This document shows, piece by piece, positions 8,058-16,409 of a stretch of 64,000 bases of DNA. A program made the position numbers and the translations under genes. The notes under the pieces are model-generated. The model was not told the origin of the DNA. It searched no databases and saw only the letters and a list, made by a program, of their open reading frames with translations. This DNA comes from Erythrobacteraceae bacterium WH01K. Its GTDB lineage: Bacteria; Pseudomonadota; Alphaproteobacteria; Sphingomonadales; Sphingomonadaceae. Every line of letters starts with the position of its first letter. The stretch's first letter is position 1. The stretch spans positions 1,302,001 through 1,366,000 of the forward strand of contig CP115966.1 of NCBI GenBank assembly GCA_027941995.1, written 5' to 3'.

Positions 8058-8750
8058 CTAAAGACTTCCCGAGAGGGCGGAGAGGCGCGCGGGATCGACC
8101 AGTTCGATCCCGCGTTTTCCGTGCCTGGCGATGATGCCATCCTTCTCCAGCTGCGACAGACGGCGGCTGACCGTCTCTATAGTGATACCCAGCATTTGCG
8201 CCATCTCGCCGCGCGTCAGGGGCAGGTCGAAGGTTCGTGCCGGGTGACAGGGGGAATGGCTGGCTGCATTGGCGAGCGAATGGATCAGGCCCGCAAGCCG
8301 TGTTCCCGCATCCTGCTTGCCGGTCAGTTGCAGCAGCGACCGCGCGGCGTGCAGCTCGTCCTGCGAACGCCGCAACAGGGCGGTCGCGAGCGCCGGATGC
8401 CGATCCAGCGCCTGCTCCATCGATGCGCGCGAGAATAGGCACAGCCGGGAATCGGTCAGCGCGGTAACGTCGTGGTCGGTGAAAGGGCGAAACATTTCGC
8501 CAACGAACCCTGCGGGATGGATCAGGGCGAGGATGCGTTCCTCTCCCGATGCATCGACCGACGACACCTTGAGCGCGCCGGTCAGCAGGGTGGCACAGGC
8601 ATCGTTATCGTCTCCTGCGGAAAAGAGGACCTCGCCTCTCGAGAGCAGCCGCGTCCGGCCGGCGCTTGCCAGTTCGGTCCGCTCCTGGTCCGACAGGACT
8701 GCGCAGGCGGCCCAGTCGCGAACAGGGCAGGAGGCGCATTCCAGGCTCAC
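8058..8750 (-). CDS. Crp/Fnr family regulator, FNR-like with cluster cysteines
   Basis: 230 residues from GTG 8750. An N-terminal cysteine group Cys5, Cys8 and Cys16 (ECASCPVRDWAAC) plus Cys104 (DSRLCLFSR) match the positions of the four [4Fe-4S] ligands of E. coli FNR. A cyclic-nucleotide-binding-type beta-roll, a dimer helix and a C-terminal winged helix follow. The recognition helix ITIETVSRRLSQLE has Glu192, Ser195 and Arg196, the residues that read TTGA half sites. It should therefore sense oxygen and bind boxes like the one at 7539. The start overlaps the stop of the lipoprotein gene by one base. The upstream in-frame extension lies inside that gene and is rejected. Confidence 0.92.
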   Translation of the reverse strand: MSLECASCPVRDWAACAVLSDQERTELASAGRTRLLSRGEVLFSAGDDNDACATLLTGALKVSSVDASGEERILALIHPAGFVGEMFRPFTDHDVTALTDSRLCLFSRASMEQALDRHPALATALLRRSQDELHAARSLLQLTGKQDAGTRLAGLIHSLANAASHSPCHPARTFDLPLTRGEMAQMLGITIETVSRRLSQLEKDGIIARHGKRGIELVDPARLSALSGSL

Positions 8751-9259
8751 TAGCGAATCCGTGAACGCAGGCCTGCCAATACGCGGTCCTCCTCTTCGAC
8801 CAAGGCGGCGACGTCCGCATGAGCCTGTGCGATCTCGGCTACCGGGTCGAAGGCGGTCGCCTGCGAGACGAGAAGCTCGTCGAGATCGGCCAAGGGAATA
8901 GCCGTTCGCGAACGCTGGGTTTCGAGGTCGGCCAAGGCAACCTGCGCACTCGCCCATGCATCGCTTGCGCGGGCCGCACCGGCGCCTGCGGCAACGGCAC
9001 GGCGGGCCGCCGGGGCAGAGCGGAGGAAACGCTGGTGCGCCGACGCGGCCTCGCTTCGCAGGTCAGAGACTTGTTGCAGAATGTCCGCTCCGACAACGCG
9101 CGTTGGAGGCGGGGTGGGTTCGGCTGGGGGAGGGGCGTCGATCGCGCCGCGCGGCCGTTCGGCGTCGCGGCTGGCGAGCGAGGGATAGTCGCTGCTCGCC
9201 GCGGCACATGCGGACAGGGCGAGTAGCGCGGCTGGCGCCATGAGAAGCTTGAAGGTCAT
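8750..9259 (-). CDS. Putative lipoprotein of unknown function
   Basis: 169 residues. The N-terminus MTFKLLMAPAALLALSAC is a lipoprotein signal with lipobox LSAC and Cys18 as the lipidated residue. A proline-rich linker (PPPAEPTPPPTR) leads to an alanine- and arginine-rich, mostly helical part that ends EEEDRVLAGLRSRIR. This resembles a periplasmic coiled-coil or spacer, but I recognise no domain. The start at 9259 puts the signal at the N-terminus; an ATG five codons upstream (MESPTM) is possible. The stop overlaps the FNR-like gene's GTG, so the two form an operon and the lipoprotein may share its regulation. Confidence 0.8.
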   Translation of the reverse strand: MTFKLLMAPAALLALSACAAASSDYPSLASRDAERPRGAIDAPPPAEPTPPPTRVVGADILQQVSDLRSEAASAHQRFLRSAPAARRAVAAGAGAARASDAWASAQVALADLETQRSRTAIPLADLDELLVSQATAFDPVAEIAQAHADVAALVEEEDRVLAGLRSRIR

Positions 9260-9394
9260 CGTCGGACTTTCCATACCATGTGCCCTTACCACGAGCGGGG
9301 GGCTGCGCCACCCTGCATGGCGGAAGGCGCTTGCCGGGATAACGGGGATGCGGGGAAAGAGTCCGTGCCGCACCAGATTCCGGGCGATCGGTCG

Positions 9395-9422
9395 TTGACT
9401 TGGCGGCCGCCGTGCCTTAACG
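9395..9422 (+). promoter_or_regulatory. Weak sigma-70-type promoter candidate for rplU-rpmA
   Basis: TTGACT at 9395-9400 matches a -35 element. After a 16-base spacer comes TTAACG, a poor -10. It lies about 100 bases before rplU in a 259-base intergenic region that otherwise shows nothing distinct. This is a pattern match only. Confidence 0.3.
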
Positions 9423-9518
9423 GCGACCATCTTTCCGGGCACTGCCATCAGGCGGTTCGTCCGGCGCGCCGTTCCTGCAAGGGGTCGGCACAGCAACTAA
9501 AACGGAAGTAGATAAGCC

Positions 9519-9944
9519 ATGTTCGCTATCGTGCGCACAGGCGGCAAGCAGTATCGGGTTGCCGCCGGAGACAAGATTGCAGTCGAAAAACTCGCCGGGG
9601 AAGCTGGCGAAACCATCACGCTGGGCGACGTCCTGCTTGCAGGCGAAGGCGATTCGATCGCCGATGCCAGCAAGGTGACGGTGTCGGCCGAAATCATCGC
9701 GCAGGCGAAGAGCGAGAAGGTGACGGTCTTCAAGAAGCGTCGCCGTCACAACTACCGCCGCAAGGCCGGTCATCGCCAGATGATGACCCTCCTGCGCATT
9801 ACGCAGGTCGGTGACAGCAAGGTCGAAAAGGCCGCGCCGAAGAGGGCTGCGAAGGCCTCCGATGCTACGGCAGAGGAAACCAAGGCGGCCCCGAAGAAGT
9901 CCGCAGCCAAGAAAGCGGCCCCGAAGGCCGACGACAAGAAGTAA
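9519..9944 (+). CDS. rplU: 50S ribosomal protein L21, with long basic C-terminal tail
   Basis: 141 residues. The first ~100 are normal L21: [20 protein letters not shown] at the start, then [21 protein letters not shown], which contacts 23S rRNA. The last ~40 residues form an Ala/Lys/Pro-rich tail ([18 protein letters not shown]) absent from typical ~103-residue L21. Such tails occur in sphingomonad L21 and are likely disordered. An AACGGAAG ribosome site precedes ATG 9519. rpmA follows after 12 bases, the usual rplU-rpmA operon. Confidence 0.97.
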   Translation: MFAIVRTGGKQYRVAAGDKIAVEKLAGEAGETITLGDVLLAGEGDSIADASKVTVSAEIIAQAKSEKVTVFKKRRRHNYRRKAGHRQMMTLLRITQVGDSKVEKAAPKRAAKASDATAEETKAAPKKSAAKKAAPKADDKK

Positions 9945-9956
9945 GGAACCCGGACC

Positions 9957-10226
9957 ATGGCACATAAGAAAGCAGGCGGTTCATCCCGCAACGGCCGCGA
10001 CTCAGCTGGTCGTCGTCTTGGCGTCAAGAAATTCGGCAGTGAGGGCGTCCTTGCTGGCAACATCATCGTGCGTCAGCGCGGCACCAAGTTCTATCCCGGC
10101 ACCAATGTCGGCATGGGCAAGGACCACACCCTGTTCGCGCTCGAAGACGGCGTGGTGCGATTCCACACCGGCAAGCAGGCCCGCAAATACGTATCGGTCG
10201 ATGCGATTGCGGAAGCAGCCGAGTAA
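9957..10226 (+). CDS. rpmA: 50S ribosomal protein L27
   Basis: 89 residues, standard length. The N-terminus [20 protein letters not shown] is the conserved tail that reaches the peptidyl transferase centre, and no extra processed leader is present. [20 protein letters not shown] and [20 protein letters not shown] are family signatures. It is co-transcribed with rplU, and hairpins follow within 30 to 110 bases. Confidence 0.98.
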   Translation: MAHKKAGGSSRNGRDSAGRRLGVKKFGSEGVLAGNIIVRQRGTKFYPGTNVGMGKDHTLFALEDGVVRFHTGKQARKYVSVDAIAEAAE

Positions 10227-10228
10227 AC

Positions 10229-10253
10229 GGACGGTTCGATAAGGGAACCGTCC
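10229..10253 (+). terminator. Hairpin directly behind rpmA
   Basis: GGACGGTTC (10229-10237) pairs with GAACCGTCC (10245-10253) around a seven-base loop, three bases after the rpmA stop. No T run follows, so it may protect the 3' end or pause rather than terminate. The right arm can also pair with the GGGACGGTCCC just downstream, giving an alternative fold. Confidence 0.5.
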
Positions 10254-10294
10254 ACCGGGACGGTCCCAGCCGGGTTTACCACCGGCACACGTAG

Positions 10295-10340
10295 AGGGAG
10301 ATGGGGCTTTCCTGGATCACAGGGAGCCCGTCTCCCTCTT
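10295..10340 (+). terminator. Likely terminator of the rplU-rpmA operon
   Basis: AGGGAGATGGGGCT (10295-10308) pairs with AGCCCGTCTCCCT (10325-10337) with one mismatch or bulge. The loop is 16 bases, and a short T-containing tail (CTTGTCGTTT) follows. It is strong in the stem and weak in the U tract. Confidence 0.55.
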
Positions 10341-10429
10341 GTCGTTTCTCCCTCTCCGGTCAGCCGATTTTGCGATTGGCGACAGGAAACCGTCATGATG
10401 CACCGCTAGTTGGATGCATCGAGGCACGG

Positions 10430-10984
10430 ATGAGGAGAAGTGCAGTGTTTCATCGCAGCGAAAGATTGCTGCTCAGGCCCCCATGGCCAGAGGACTGGAG
10501 CCAGGTGCTCGGCGGGATCGCCGACGAAGGCGTCGTGCGTAATCTCGCGCGTGCCCCGTGGCCCTATTCACCCGATGATGCGCGCGCATTCGTCGAACTG
10601 CCGATCGCCTTCGATTACCCGCGCTTCCTGATCACCCGGGCCGACGATGCGTCCCTGGTTGGCTGTGTCGGTATCGATCCGCATGATGGTGATGTGGAAC
10701 TCGGCTACTGGATCGCGCGGCAGCATTGGGGGCAGGGCTATGCGACGGAGGCCTGCCAGGCCGTGCTGAAAGTGGCGCGGACCTTGGGGCATGGCCGCGT
10801 AGTCGCAAGCCATTTCCTCGATAATCCCGCATCGGGCAGGGTGCTGGAGAAGCTCGCCTTCCAGCCCACGGGCCGGATCATGGAGCGCCATAGTTGCGGC
10901 CGCGGTGAAGCCGCACCGACCGCCGAATACGCACTTAGTCTGGGCGAGGGCGTCTTGCTTCAGGCAGAGCGCCGCGCTGCCTGA
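10430..10984 (+). CDS. GNAT family N-acetyltransferase (RimJ/RimL-like)
   Basis: 184 residues. An acetyl-CoA-dependent N-acyltransferase of the RimJ/RimL type. The start ERLLLRPPWPEDWSQV is the usual first strand. The acetyl-CoA site appears as ARQHWGQGYATEACQAVL (RxxGxG/A-like), preceded by ELGYWIA. NPASGRVLEKLAFQPTG is the conserved C-terminal segment. The substrate (protein N-terminus, amino acid or drug) cannot be deduced. I chose ATG 10430; longer in-frame options run into the terminator hairpin. Transcription ends at a two-way terminator shared with the convergent hydrolase gene. Confidence 0.88.
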   Translation: MRRSAVFHRSERLLLRPPWPEDWSQVLGGIADEGVVRNLARAPWPYSPDDARAFVELPIAFDYPRFLITRADDASLVGCVGIDPHDGDVELGYWIARQHWGQGYATEACQAVLKVARTLGHGRVVASHFLDNPASGRVLEKLAFQPTGRIMERHSCGRGEAAPTAEYALSLGEGVLLQAERRAA

Positions 10985-11008
10985 GGCCGCCGGACAGCGT
11001 ACAGGAAA

Positions 11009-11042
11009 AAGCCCCGGCACCGCGCGAACGGTACCGGGGCTT
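11009..11042. terminator. Bidirectional terminator between convergent genes
   Basis: AAGCCCCGGCACCG (11009-11022) pairs with CGGTACCGGGGCTT (11029-11042), with one mismatch and a CGCGAA loop. AAAAA precedes it, so the minus-strand RNA ends in a U run; the plus-strand RNA ends CUUCUCC. It serves the GNAT gene on + and the PF10118 gene on -. Confidence 0.8.
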
Positions 11043-11061
11043 CTCCTTGGAGAGAGGTTTA

Positions 11062-11952
11062 TTACTCCGCAGGCAGCAATGCGGCTTCGAATTCGCCTTC
11101 GTACTTGCCGATCAATTCGCGGTCGTCATGGTCCCACGGATGGAAACCCGGCTTGAAATAGGACAGCCAGGCGGGGAAAATCCGGCGCACGACGCCGGGG
11201 CTGACGGTCAGGTACTTGAAGAGCCCCCAGCGGGCCTTCCACCCGGTAATCCCGTCCTGCGCGAGCAGCTCGATAGTGTCGGCCCAGCGGTTCTTGAAGA
11301 AACGCGCCGTCACCAGCAGCATGGTCAGCGAGCGGACTTTCCACGCCTTCCAGCCGCTCCAGTCGCGCGTGGCGTGCAGCCAGGTATCGTAGGCCACGCC
11401 CTTGTGTTCTACCTCTTCCACGGCGTGCCAGCGCCACATGTCGCGCACTTCGGGATCGGCATTCTCGAAATGCTTCGGGTTGGCCAGGAATTCGTGCGCC
11501 ATCATGGCGGTATAATGTTCCAGGGCCATCGTGACCGCGAGGTTGGCGATGGCGGGCCGGCCCTTCGTCAGTTCCAGCATTTCACGGACCCGGTCGTCGA
11601 TCTTCGCGATGTCGTAACCCGCATCGGAAGCCAGGCGGTTGAACGCGATGTGTTCACGCGTGTGGTTGATTTCCTGCCGCACGAAAGCGCGGATCTCCGC
11701 TTCCAGCCTGGGATTTGCGCCTTCGCCGGGCTGCGGCCGGTGCGCCTTCACCGCCTCGATGAAGAACGCTTCTCCGCGCGGGAAAGTGGCCGACAGCGCA
11801 TTGTGCCACGCCGTTCCGAACGCATCACCGGCCCACCAGCGATTGGGGGAGGTGTTGCGGTTGAACCGTTCGTCGCGGATGCGGATTTCCAGATCGGCGG
11901 GGCTGCCCGAGGGGGAGGTAGCTTCGGACTGGATGGAGGTATGGGCGTTCAT
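11062..11952 (-). CDS. Predicted metal-dependent hydrolase, PF10118 family
   Basis: 296 residues. The helical core carries a ferritin-like or diiron-like set of motifs: RQEINHTREHIAFNR, ALEHYTAMMAHEFL and WHAVEEVEHKGVAYD. Each supplies Glu and His residues that could bind two metals. That arrangement is what defines PF10118, whose activity has not been firmly established. The C-terminal third (FFKNRWADTIELLAQDGI and PAWLSYFKPGFHPWDHDDR) is conserved in the family. No signal peptide is seen. It is transcribed divergently from a TetR-type gene with a strong palindromic operator between, so it is probably induced by a ligand of that regulator. Confidence 0.85.
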   Translation of the reverse strand: MNAHTSIQSEATSPSGSPADLEIRIRDERFNRNTSPNRWWAGDAFGTAWHNALSATFPRGEAFFIEAVKAHRPQPGEGANPRLEAEIRAFVRQEINHTREHIAFNRLASDAGYDIAKIDDRVREMLELTKGRPAIANLAVTMALEHYTAMMAHEFLANPKHFENADPEVRDMWRWHAVEEVEHKGVAYDTWLHATRDWSGWKAWKVRSLTMLLVTARFFKNRWADTIELLAQDGITGWKARWGLFKYLTVSPGVVRRIFPAWLSYFKPGFHPWDHDDRELIGKYEGEFEAALLPAE

Positions 11953-11977
11953 GGCGTCCTCGATTTAACTTACAACG

Positions 11978-12011
11978 ATGTCAATAACGTTACTGACATA
12001 TATGTCAATAA
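11978..12011. promoter_or_regulatory. Overlapping palindromes, likely TetR operator
   Basis: Two overlapping inverted repeats share the half site TGACAT. ATGTCAATAACGTTACTGACAT (11978-11999, split here for description: arms ATGTCA and TGACAT) is nearly perfect. TGACATATATGTCA (11994-12007) is perfect and extends with TTA/TAA flanks to 11990-12011. The pair lies 25 bases before the hydrolase start and 54 before the TetR start, as expected for a shared operator. Confidence 0.78.
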
Positions 12012-12065
12012 GCGATTTGCAGCGATGCTTGTCGCAGGCGCGAGCGCACTCTATCAGCGGCTGCG

Positions 12066-12674
12066 ATGGCCACTCGCAAAAGACTTTCGCCCGAGGAATC
12101 GCGCGCTTCCGCACTTTCGGCTGCCCGTGCCTTGCTGATCGAGGCGGGGCCCCAGGCGGTGACGCTGAAGGCGGTGGGCGCACGGATCGGGCGCACCCAC
12201 GCGAACCTGCTGCATCATTTCGGCTCGGCGTCCGGCCTGCAGCGCGCGCTTGCCTCGCATCTGGCGGAAACGGTCTGCGAAAGCGTTGCAGAAGCGGTGC
12301 GGGCCAATCGCGCCGGGCTCGGCACGCCGCGCGAAGTGGTCGATATCGCGTTCGACGCTTTCGACAAGGAGGGCGGTGGCGCGCTCGTCAGCTGGATGCT
12401 GGCGACGGGGCACGAGGATTCGATCGAGCCCTTTGTCGAGACCATTCACAACCTCGTGCACGACCTCCATCCGGAAGAAAGCGACCGCGAGGAAACGCGC
12501 GTGGCCCACGAGGCAACGCTGGCCGTCGTCCTTCTGGCCCTCGGCCAGTCGCTGATAGGCGCACCCCTGGCGCAATCCCTGAAGCTGGGAAGCTCGACGG
12601 CGCGCGACATGGCGGCCAACATCATCGATGCGTCCCTGATACAGGCATCGATGGACAGGGAAGGGGCGGGGTAG
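12066..12674 (+). CDS. TetR/AcrR family transcriptional regulator
   Basis: 202 residues. The N-terminal helix-turn-helix is clear: ALSAARALLIEAGPQAVTLK, then GARIGRTHANLLHHFGSASG with the usual L/Y-HHFG-S-xGL pattern. The C-terminal part is a helical ligand domain without a recognisable ligand. It is divergent from the PF10118 gene, with overlapping palindromes in the 113-base gap, so it most likely represses that gene and itself. ATG 12066 leaves a normal short basic N-terminus (MATRKRLSPEES). Confidence 0.9.
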   Translation: MATRKRLSPEESRASALSAARALLIEAGPQAVTLKAVGARIGRTHANLLHHFGSASGLQRALASHLAETVCESVAEAVRANRAGLGTPREVVDIAFDAFDKEGGGALVSWMLATGHEDSIEPFVETIHNLVHDLHPEESDREETRVAHEATLAVVLLALGQSLIGAPLAQSLKLGSSTARDMAANIIDASLIQASMDREGAG

Positions 12675-12702
12675 GGCGCGCCGGCCTGGACCGGCAGGCG
12701 AG

Positions 12703-13437
12703 TCAGTCTTCCGCCGTCAACCGCATCCACTCCGGCGTCAGGGAGGGGTCGATATCGGCGACACGCATATGGGCAACGACCAGCCCCAGGTCGTCATGCG
12801 CCTTTTTCACCCGTTTCTCCTCGGCCTGATCGGCAGGAAGAGCGATCAGCCGCCGATTGACCTTCTGGCGCCAGTTCATCCGGGCAGTGTTCTCCTGCCC
12901 GACATAGCAACCCTTGGCGAAGCTCACCCCGTTCAGCTCGGCAGCGTTCGTTTCGAGCCAAAGGATGTCACCGAGTTCCTCGCGGCCTTCCGGCACGCCG
13001 AGCGAAAGGCGGTGGTTGCGCCATGCCGCATCGGCCGCCTCGTCCGCTTCGCCAACCGGAGCGATCCAGCGCTGGCCCAGAGCGGGCAGCCTGGGATCCG
13101 GAGCGCCGCCGTCGCCTTGCTGGGCCTGCCAGTAAACGCCGAACCCGGCATCTACCGAAATGTCGATCTTCCGGCGCAACCGGTAGAGGGACAGCCGCTT
13201 GACCAGTTCGTCTGCCACGGCCGTTTCGCAATCGAGCAGCAAGCCACCGTCGCCCGCGGGCCAGACTATCATGTCGAACAGACACTTGCCCTGCGGACTT
13301 AGCAATCCGGCGTAGGTGGGAAGCGGCCCTTTGACGTCATTGGTCAGCAGGCCTTGCAGAAAATCGGGGACGTCCTCGCTTCCATCGGAAGGGGTCAGTC
13401 GCACGAGCGCGCGGTCGAACAGTCGGGAAGCGGTCAT
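12703..13437 (-). CDS. ygfZ: YgfZ/GcvT-domain protein (folate-dependent Fe-S maintenance)
   Basis: 244 residues. The diagnostic motif KGCYVGQE is present (usual KGCYxGQE). YgfZ (IBA57 in mitochondria) helps keep or repair [4Fe-4S] clusters in a tetrahydrofolate-dependent way. The N-terminal half (FLQGLLTNDV, GLLSPQGKCLFDMIVW) matches the GcvT-like fold. The C-terminal barrel is short. The ATG at 13437 gives MTASRLFDRALVRL, the usual beginning; a longer frame to 13581 would overlap pyrC. It is divergent from pyrC with a 131-base gap. Confidence 0.9.
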   Translation of the reverse strand: MTASRLFDRALVRLTPSDGSEDVPDFLQGLLTNDVKGPLPTYAGLLSPQGKCLFDMIVWPAGDGGLLLDCETAVADELVKRLSLYRLRRKIDISVDAGFGVYWQAQQGDGGAPDPRLPALGQRWIAPVGEADEAADAAWRNHRLSLGVPEGREELGDILWLETNAAELNGVSFAKGCYVGQENTARMNWRQKVNRRLIALPADQAEEKRVKKAHDDLGLVVAHMRVADIDPSLTPEWMRLTAED

Positions 13438-13568
13438 ACCGGACAAACTGGGACTTCCTGCGATGCGGTCAAGGGACGGTATCCTGAATCCGGTTCGTTC
13501 CGGCAATTCGGCCGTCCTTTTGCAAAGCGTCTGGAAACAGGCCGCGCGCCCCCTTATGCCATGCGCCG

Positions 13569-14603
13569 ATGACACAGACACTGACGATCCGCCGCCCCGA
13601 CGACTGGCACGTTCACCTGCGCGACGGCGCCATGCTGGCCGATGTGGTCCAGTATACTGCGAACCAGTTCGACCGCGCGATCGTGATGCCGAACCTGTCG
13701 CCGCCCGTGACGACCTCTGCCGCGGCGGCGCAGTATCGCGACCGCATACTGGCGGCGCTGCCGGATGGGTCCGGCTTCATGCCGCTCATGACCTGCTACC
13801 TGACCGACGATACCGATGCCGACGACCTGGCCGAGGGGTTTGCTTCCGGTATCTTCACGGCGGCCAAGCTGTATCCGGCGAATGCGACGACCAATTCCTC
13901 CCACGGGGTCAGCGACATTGCGAAGCTGCGCCCGGTGTTCGAACGCATGGCGCAGATCGGGATGATCCTGTGCATCCATGGCGAGGTGACCGATAGCGAC
14001 ATCGACATATTCGACCGCGAGGAAGAGTTCATCCGCCGAACGCTGGCGCCGCTCCATGCCGACCTGCCCGAGCTGAAGATCGTCTTCGAGCATATCACGA
14101 GCAAGGATGCGGTCGATTTCGTGAATGACGCCGGGCCGACGGTCGCCGCGACGATCACCCCGCAGCATCTCCACATCAATCGCAATGCCATGCTGGTCGG
14201 CGGCATACAGCCGCACAATTACTGCCTGCCGGTGGCCAAGCGGGAAACGCACAGGCTGGCGCTGAGGGCGGCGGCGGTTTCCGGCTCGCCCAAATTCTTC
14301 CTCGGCACCGACAGCGCGCCCCACGCGAAGGATGCGAAGGAAACCGCCTGCGGGTGTGCCGGTATCTTCAATGCGCCCTTCGCCATCGAAAGCTATGCCG
14401 AAGTCTTCGACCAGGAAGGCGCGATGGACAGGCTGGAAGGGTTTGCGAGCGAATTCGGCCCGGCATTCTACGGACTGCCGCTCAATGAGGGCACGATCAC
14501 GCTCGAGCGGGAAAGCCATGTGGTGCCCGAAACGCTGGAAGCCGGCGGCGGACCGATCGTTCCTTTTCATGCCGGGCAGGAACTCAGCTGGCGGCTGGCC
14601 TGA
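13569..14603 (+). CDS. pyrC: Dihydroorotase (class II)
   Basis: 344 residues. It closes carbamoyl-aspartate to dihydroorotate in pyrimidine synthesis. Zinc ligands are in [16 protein letters not shown]. The carbamylated lysine is in [15 protein letters not shown]. Further histidines are in CIHGEVTD and [10 protein letters not shown], and the catalytic aspartate is in [15 protein letters not shown]. The length and motifs place it with the E. coli-type PyrC, not the PyrX or class I type. It ends inside the convergent rarD gene (20-base overlap of coding ends). Confidence 0.97.
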   Translation: MTQTLTIRRPDDWHVHLRDGAMLADVVQYTANQFDRAIVMPNLSPPVTTSAAAAQYRDRILAALPDGSGFMPLMTCYLTDDTDADDLAEGFASGIFTAAKLYPANATTNSSHGVSDIAKLRPVFERMAQIGMILCIHGEVTDSDIDIFDREEEFIRRTLAPLHADLPELKIVFEHITSKDAVDFVNDAGPTVAATITPQHLHINRNAMLVGGIQPHNYCLPVAKRETHRLALRAAAVSGSPKFFLGTDSAPHAKDAKETACGCAGIFNAPFAIESYAEVFDQEGAMDRLEGFASEFGPAFYGLPLNEGTITLERESHVVPETLEAGGGPIVPFHAGQELSWRLA

Positions 14604-15534
14604 CGCGCGATTTCGACCAGAGGTCCCAGACGAACAGCGCCAGCGCGATCCATATCAGCGCGAAGCACAGAGCCTGCGCCGGCTTCAGCTCTTCCTCGAA
14701 CACGGTCAGGCCCAGCACGAAAACGATGGTCGGGGCCAGAAACTGGATGAAGCCCAGCGTGGAGTAGGCCATGCGCTTTGCCGCAACGGCGAACAGCCAT
14801 AGCGGAATGGCGGTCAGCACGCCGCCAAGGACGATTGCCAGGCTCAGGAGCAGCGAATCATCGAAGGCGCTTCCTGCGGGTGAAGCCGCGTACCATCCGG
14901 CAATCCCCATCGCGGGCAGAAGCAGGAGCCCGCTTTCGATCGTCAGACCGGGCAGGGCACCAACCGGCACACGCTTTCTCAGCAATCCGTAGGTACCGAA
15001 ACTGAATGCCAGGGTCAGGCTGATCCACAGCGTGGTCAGTGCACCTGCGGCGAGGACCGCTACGCCGGCAGCGGCAAGGGCGACCGCGGTCCATTGCAGG
15101 CGGGACAATTTCTCGCCCAGCAAAACTGTGCCCAGCAACACGTTGAGGAGGGGGTTGATGTAATAGCCGAGGCTGGCGGCGTAGACATGGCCCGTCTGGA
15201 TTGCCCAGACATAGACAAACCAGTTGATCGCAATCAGGGTCGCAGTCGCCAGCAGGATCTTCAGCGTCTGGAAATTGAACAGGGCCGCGCGGATCTCGCC
15301 CCATTGTCCGCGTACGCTCACGATGAGCGCACAGATCGGCAGGGTCCAGACGATGCGCCATCCAACGAACTCGAAGGGCGGCACGCTCGACACCAGTATC
15401 AGGTAGAGCGGGAGGAGCCCCCAGATCAGATAGGCTGCGAGCGCAGCGGGAAGTCCGGAGCGGCACGAATCAGGGGCACCGGCGTCACCGGTAGGGAGAG
15501 CGCCCTGCGGCGCCGGGATGTCGGATGTGCTCAC
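14584..15534 (-). CDS. rarD: EamA family transporter, RarD type
   Basis: 316 residues. The layout is ten membrane helices in two EamA repeats. RarD signatures are [20 protein letters not shown] and the [16 protein letters not shown] region near the N-terminus; [20 protein letters not shown] and [13 protein letters not shown] are also characteristic. RarD proteins were named from chloramphenicol resistance, but the substrate is unknown. The last 20 bases overlap the convergent pyrC end. The gene has about 30 hydrophilic residues before the first helix. Confidence 0.88.
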   Translation of the reverse strand: MSTSDIPAPQGALPTGDAGAPDSCRSGLPAALAAYLIWGLLPLYLILVSSVPPFEFVGWRIVWTLPICALIVSVRGQWGEIRAALFNFQTLKILLATATLIAINWFVYVWAIQTGHVYAASLGYYINPLLNVLLGTVLLGEKLSRLQWTAVALAAAGVAVLAAGALTTLWISLTLAFSFGTYGLLRKRVPVGALPGLTIESGLLLLPAMGIAGWYAASPAGSAFDDSLLLSLAIVLGGVLTAIPLWLFAVAAKRMAYSTLGFIQFLAPTIVFVLGLTVFEEELKPAQALCFALIWIALALFVWDLWSKSRVRPAAS

Positions 15535-15726
15535 CCGCGCCGGTTAAGCCCCTGCAACCAAAGCGGCAACCGTCAATTCGTCCGCCGGATTGGCTCGCTT
15601 CATCGCAAATTCGCAATCTGACAACGCGGTTGCATTCCGTTCAGGAAACGGGGCGTATTGCTGAACGTGTCGAAGGGTCACGGTGGACGGCCCGGCAGAT
15701 GACCAAACGAACCAAGGAATTACGCA

Positions 15727-16203
15727 ATGATCAGCACCGCCAAGACCGCCACCCTCGGCCTCATCGCAGCCGCCGGTATGGCCATCTCCGCTCCTGCTGC
15801 TGCCGCACCTGCCGGCCACGGTATCGCCGCCAATACGTCGTTCGGCGTGTCCAGCGTCCAGCCGATGGGCGACATGCAGTTCGAGCACGGCCGCAAGCAT
15901 CACAAGCGGTACAAGCGCGGTCGCGGCCACCGGAGCAATTACTACGACCGGGGCTACAACCAGCAACGCGCCTATTACGGTGAGCCGGTCTACCGCGATA
16001 CCCGCGTGTGGCGCGATCGCCGCGACGGCCAGTATTACTGCCAGAAGAAGGACGGCACGACCGGCCTGCTCATCGGCGGTGCGGCCGGCGCTCTTATCGG
16101 TCGTGAAGTCGCTCGGGACCGCACGCTGGGTGCGATCCTCGGCGCGGCTGGCGGTGCCCTTTTGGGCCGTGAAATCGACCGGGGCGGCTCGCGCTGCCGC
16201 TAA
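15727..16203 (+). CDS. Secreted glycine-zipper 2TM domain protein
   Basis: 158 residues. A signal peptide (MISTAKTATLGLIAAAGMAI, cut near APAAAAPAG) is followed by a basic, tyrosine-rich middle (HGRKHHKRYKRGRGHRSNYY). The C-terminal glycine zipper is TGLLIGGAAGALIGREVA and LGAILGAAGGALLGREIDRG. Such zippers insert in or pack against the outer membrane, as in SlyB- or Rickettsia 17 kDa-type proteins. A single Cys near position 112 and one at the end could form a disulfide. A clear terminator at 16304 ends the transcript. Confidence 0.85.
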   Translation: MISTAKTATLGLIAAAGMAISAPAAAAPAGHGIAANTSFGVSSVQPMGDMQFEHGRKHHKRYKRGRGHRSNYYDRGYNQQRAYYGEPVYRDTRVWRDRRDGQYYCQKKDGTTGLLIGGAAGALIGREVARDRTLGAILGAAGGALLGREIDRGGSRCR

Positions 16204-16303
16204 GCCGGCCCCGGTGATGGTGGTAACCAGATAATCGATCAACGAACTTCGCCGCCTGCGAGAGCAGGGGGCGGGGCGCGGCACCCCACCAGGCCGTGAA
16301 AGG

Positions 16304-16340
16304 CGTCCCGGTCCGGAATCCTCCGGTCCGGGACGTTTTT
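16304..16340 (+). terminator. Strong intrinsic terminator
   Basis: Left arm 16304-16317 (CGTCCCGGTCCGGA) pairs with 16322-16335 (TCCGGTCCGGGACG) with one T-T mismatch and loop ATCC, followed by TTTTT at 16336-16340. It ends the glycine-zipper gene's transcript and lies 70 bases before the next start. Confidence 0.93.
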
Positions 16341-16409
16341 GCGTGGGAGCTCAACAACGACACGTCCGTTAGCGCGGTCTTTACCCTGATTGCGCTAAGG
16401 CCGCGCGCG

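Noticed and set aside
8751-8957. Upstream extension of the FNR-like protein
   Set aside because: It would lie inside the overlapping lipoprotein gene, and the FNR cysteines begin right after GTG 8750.
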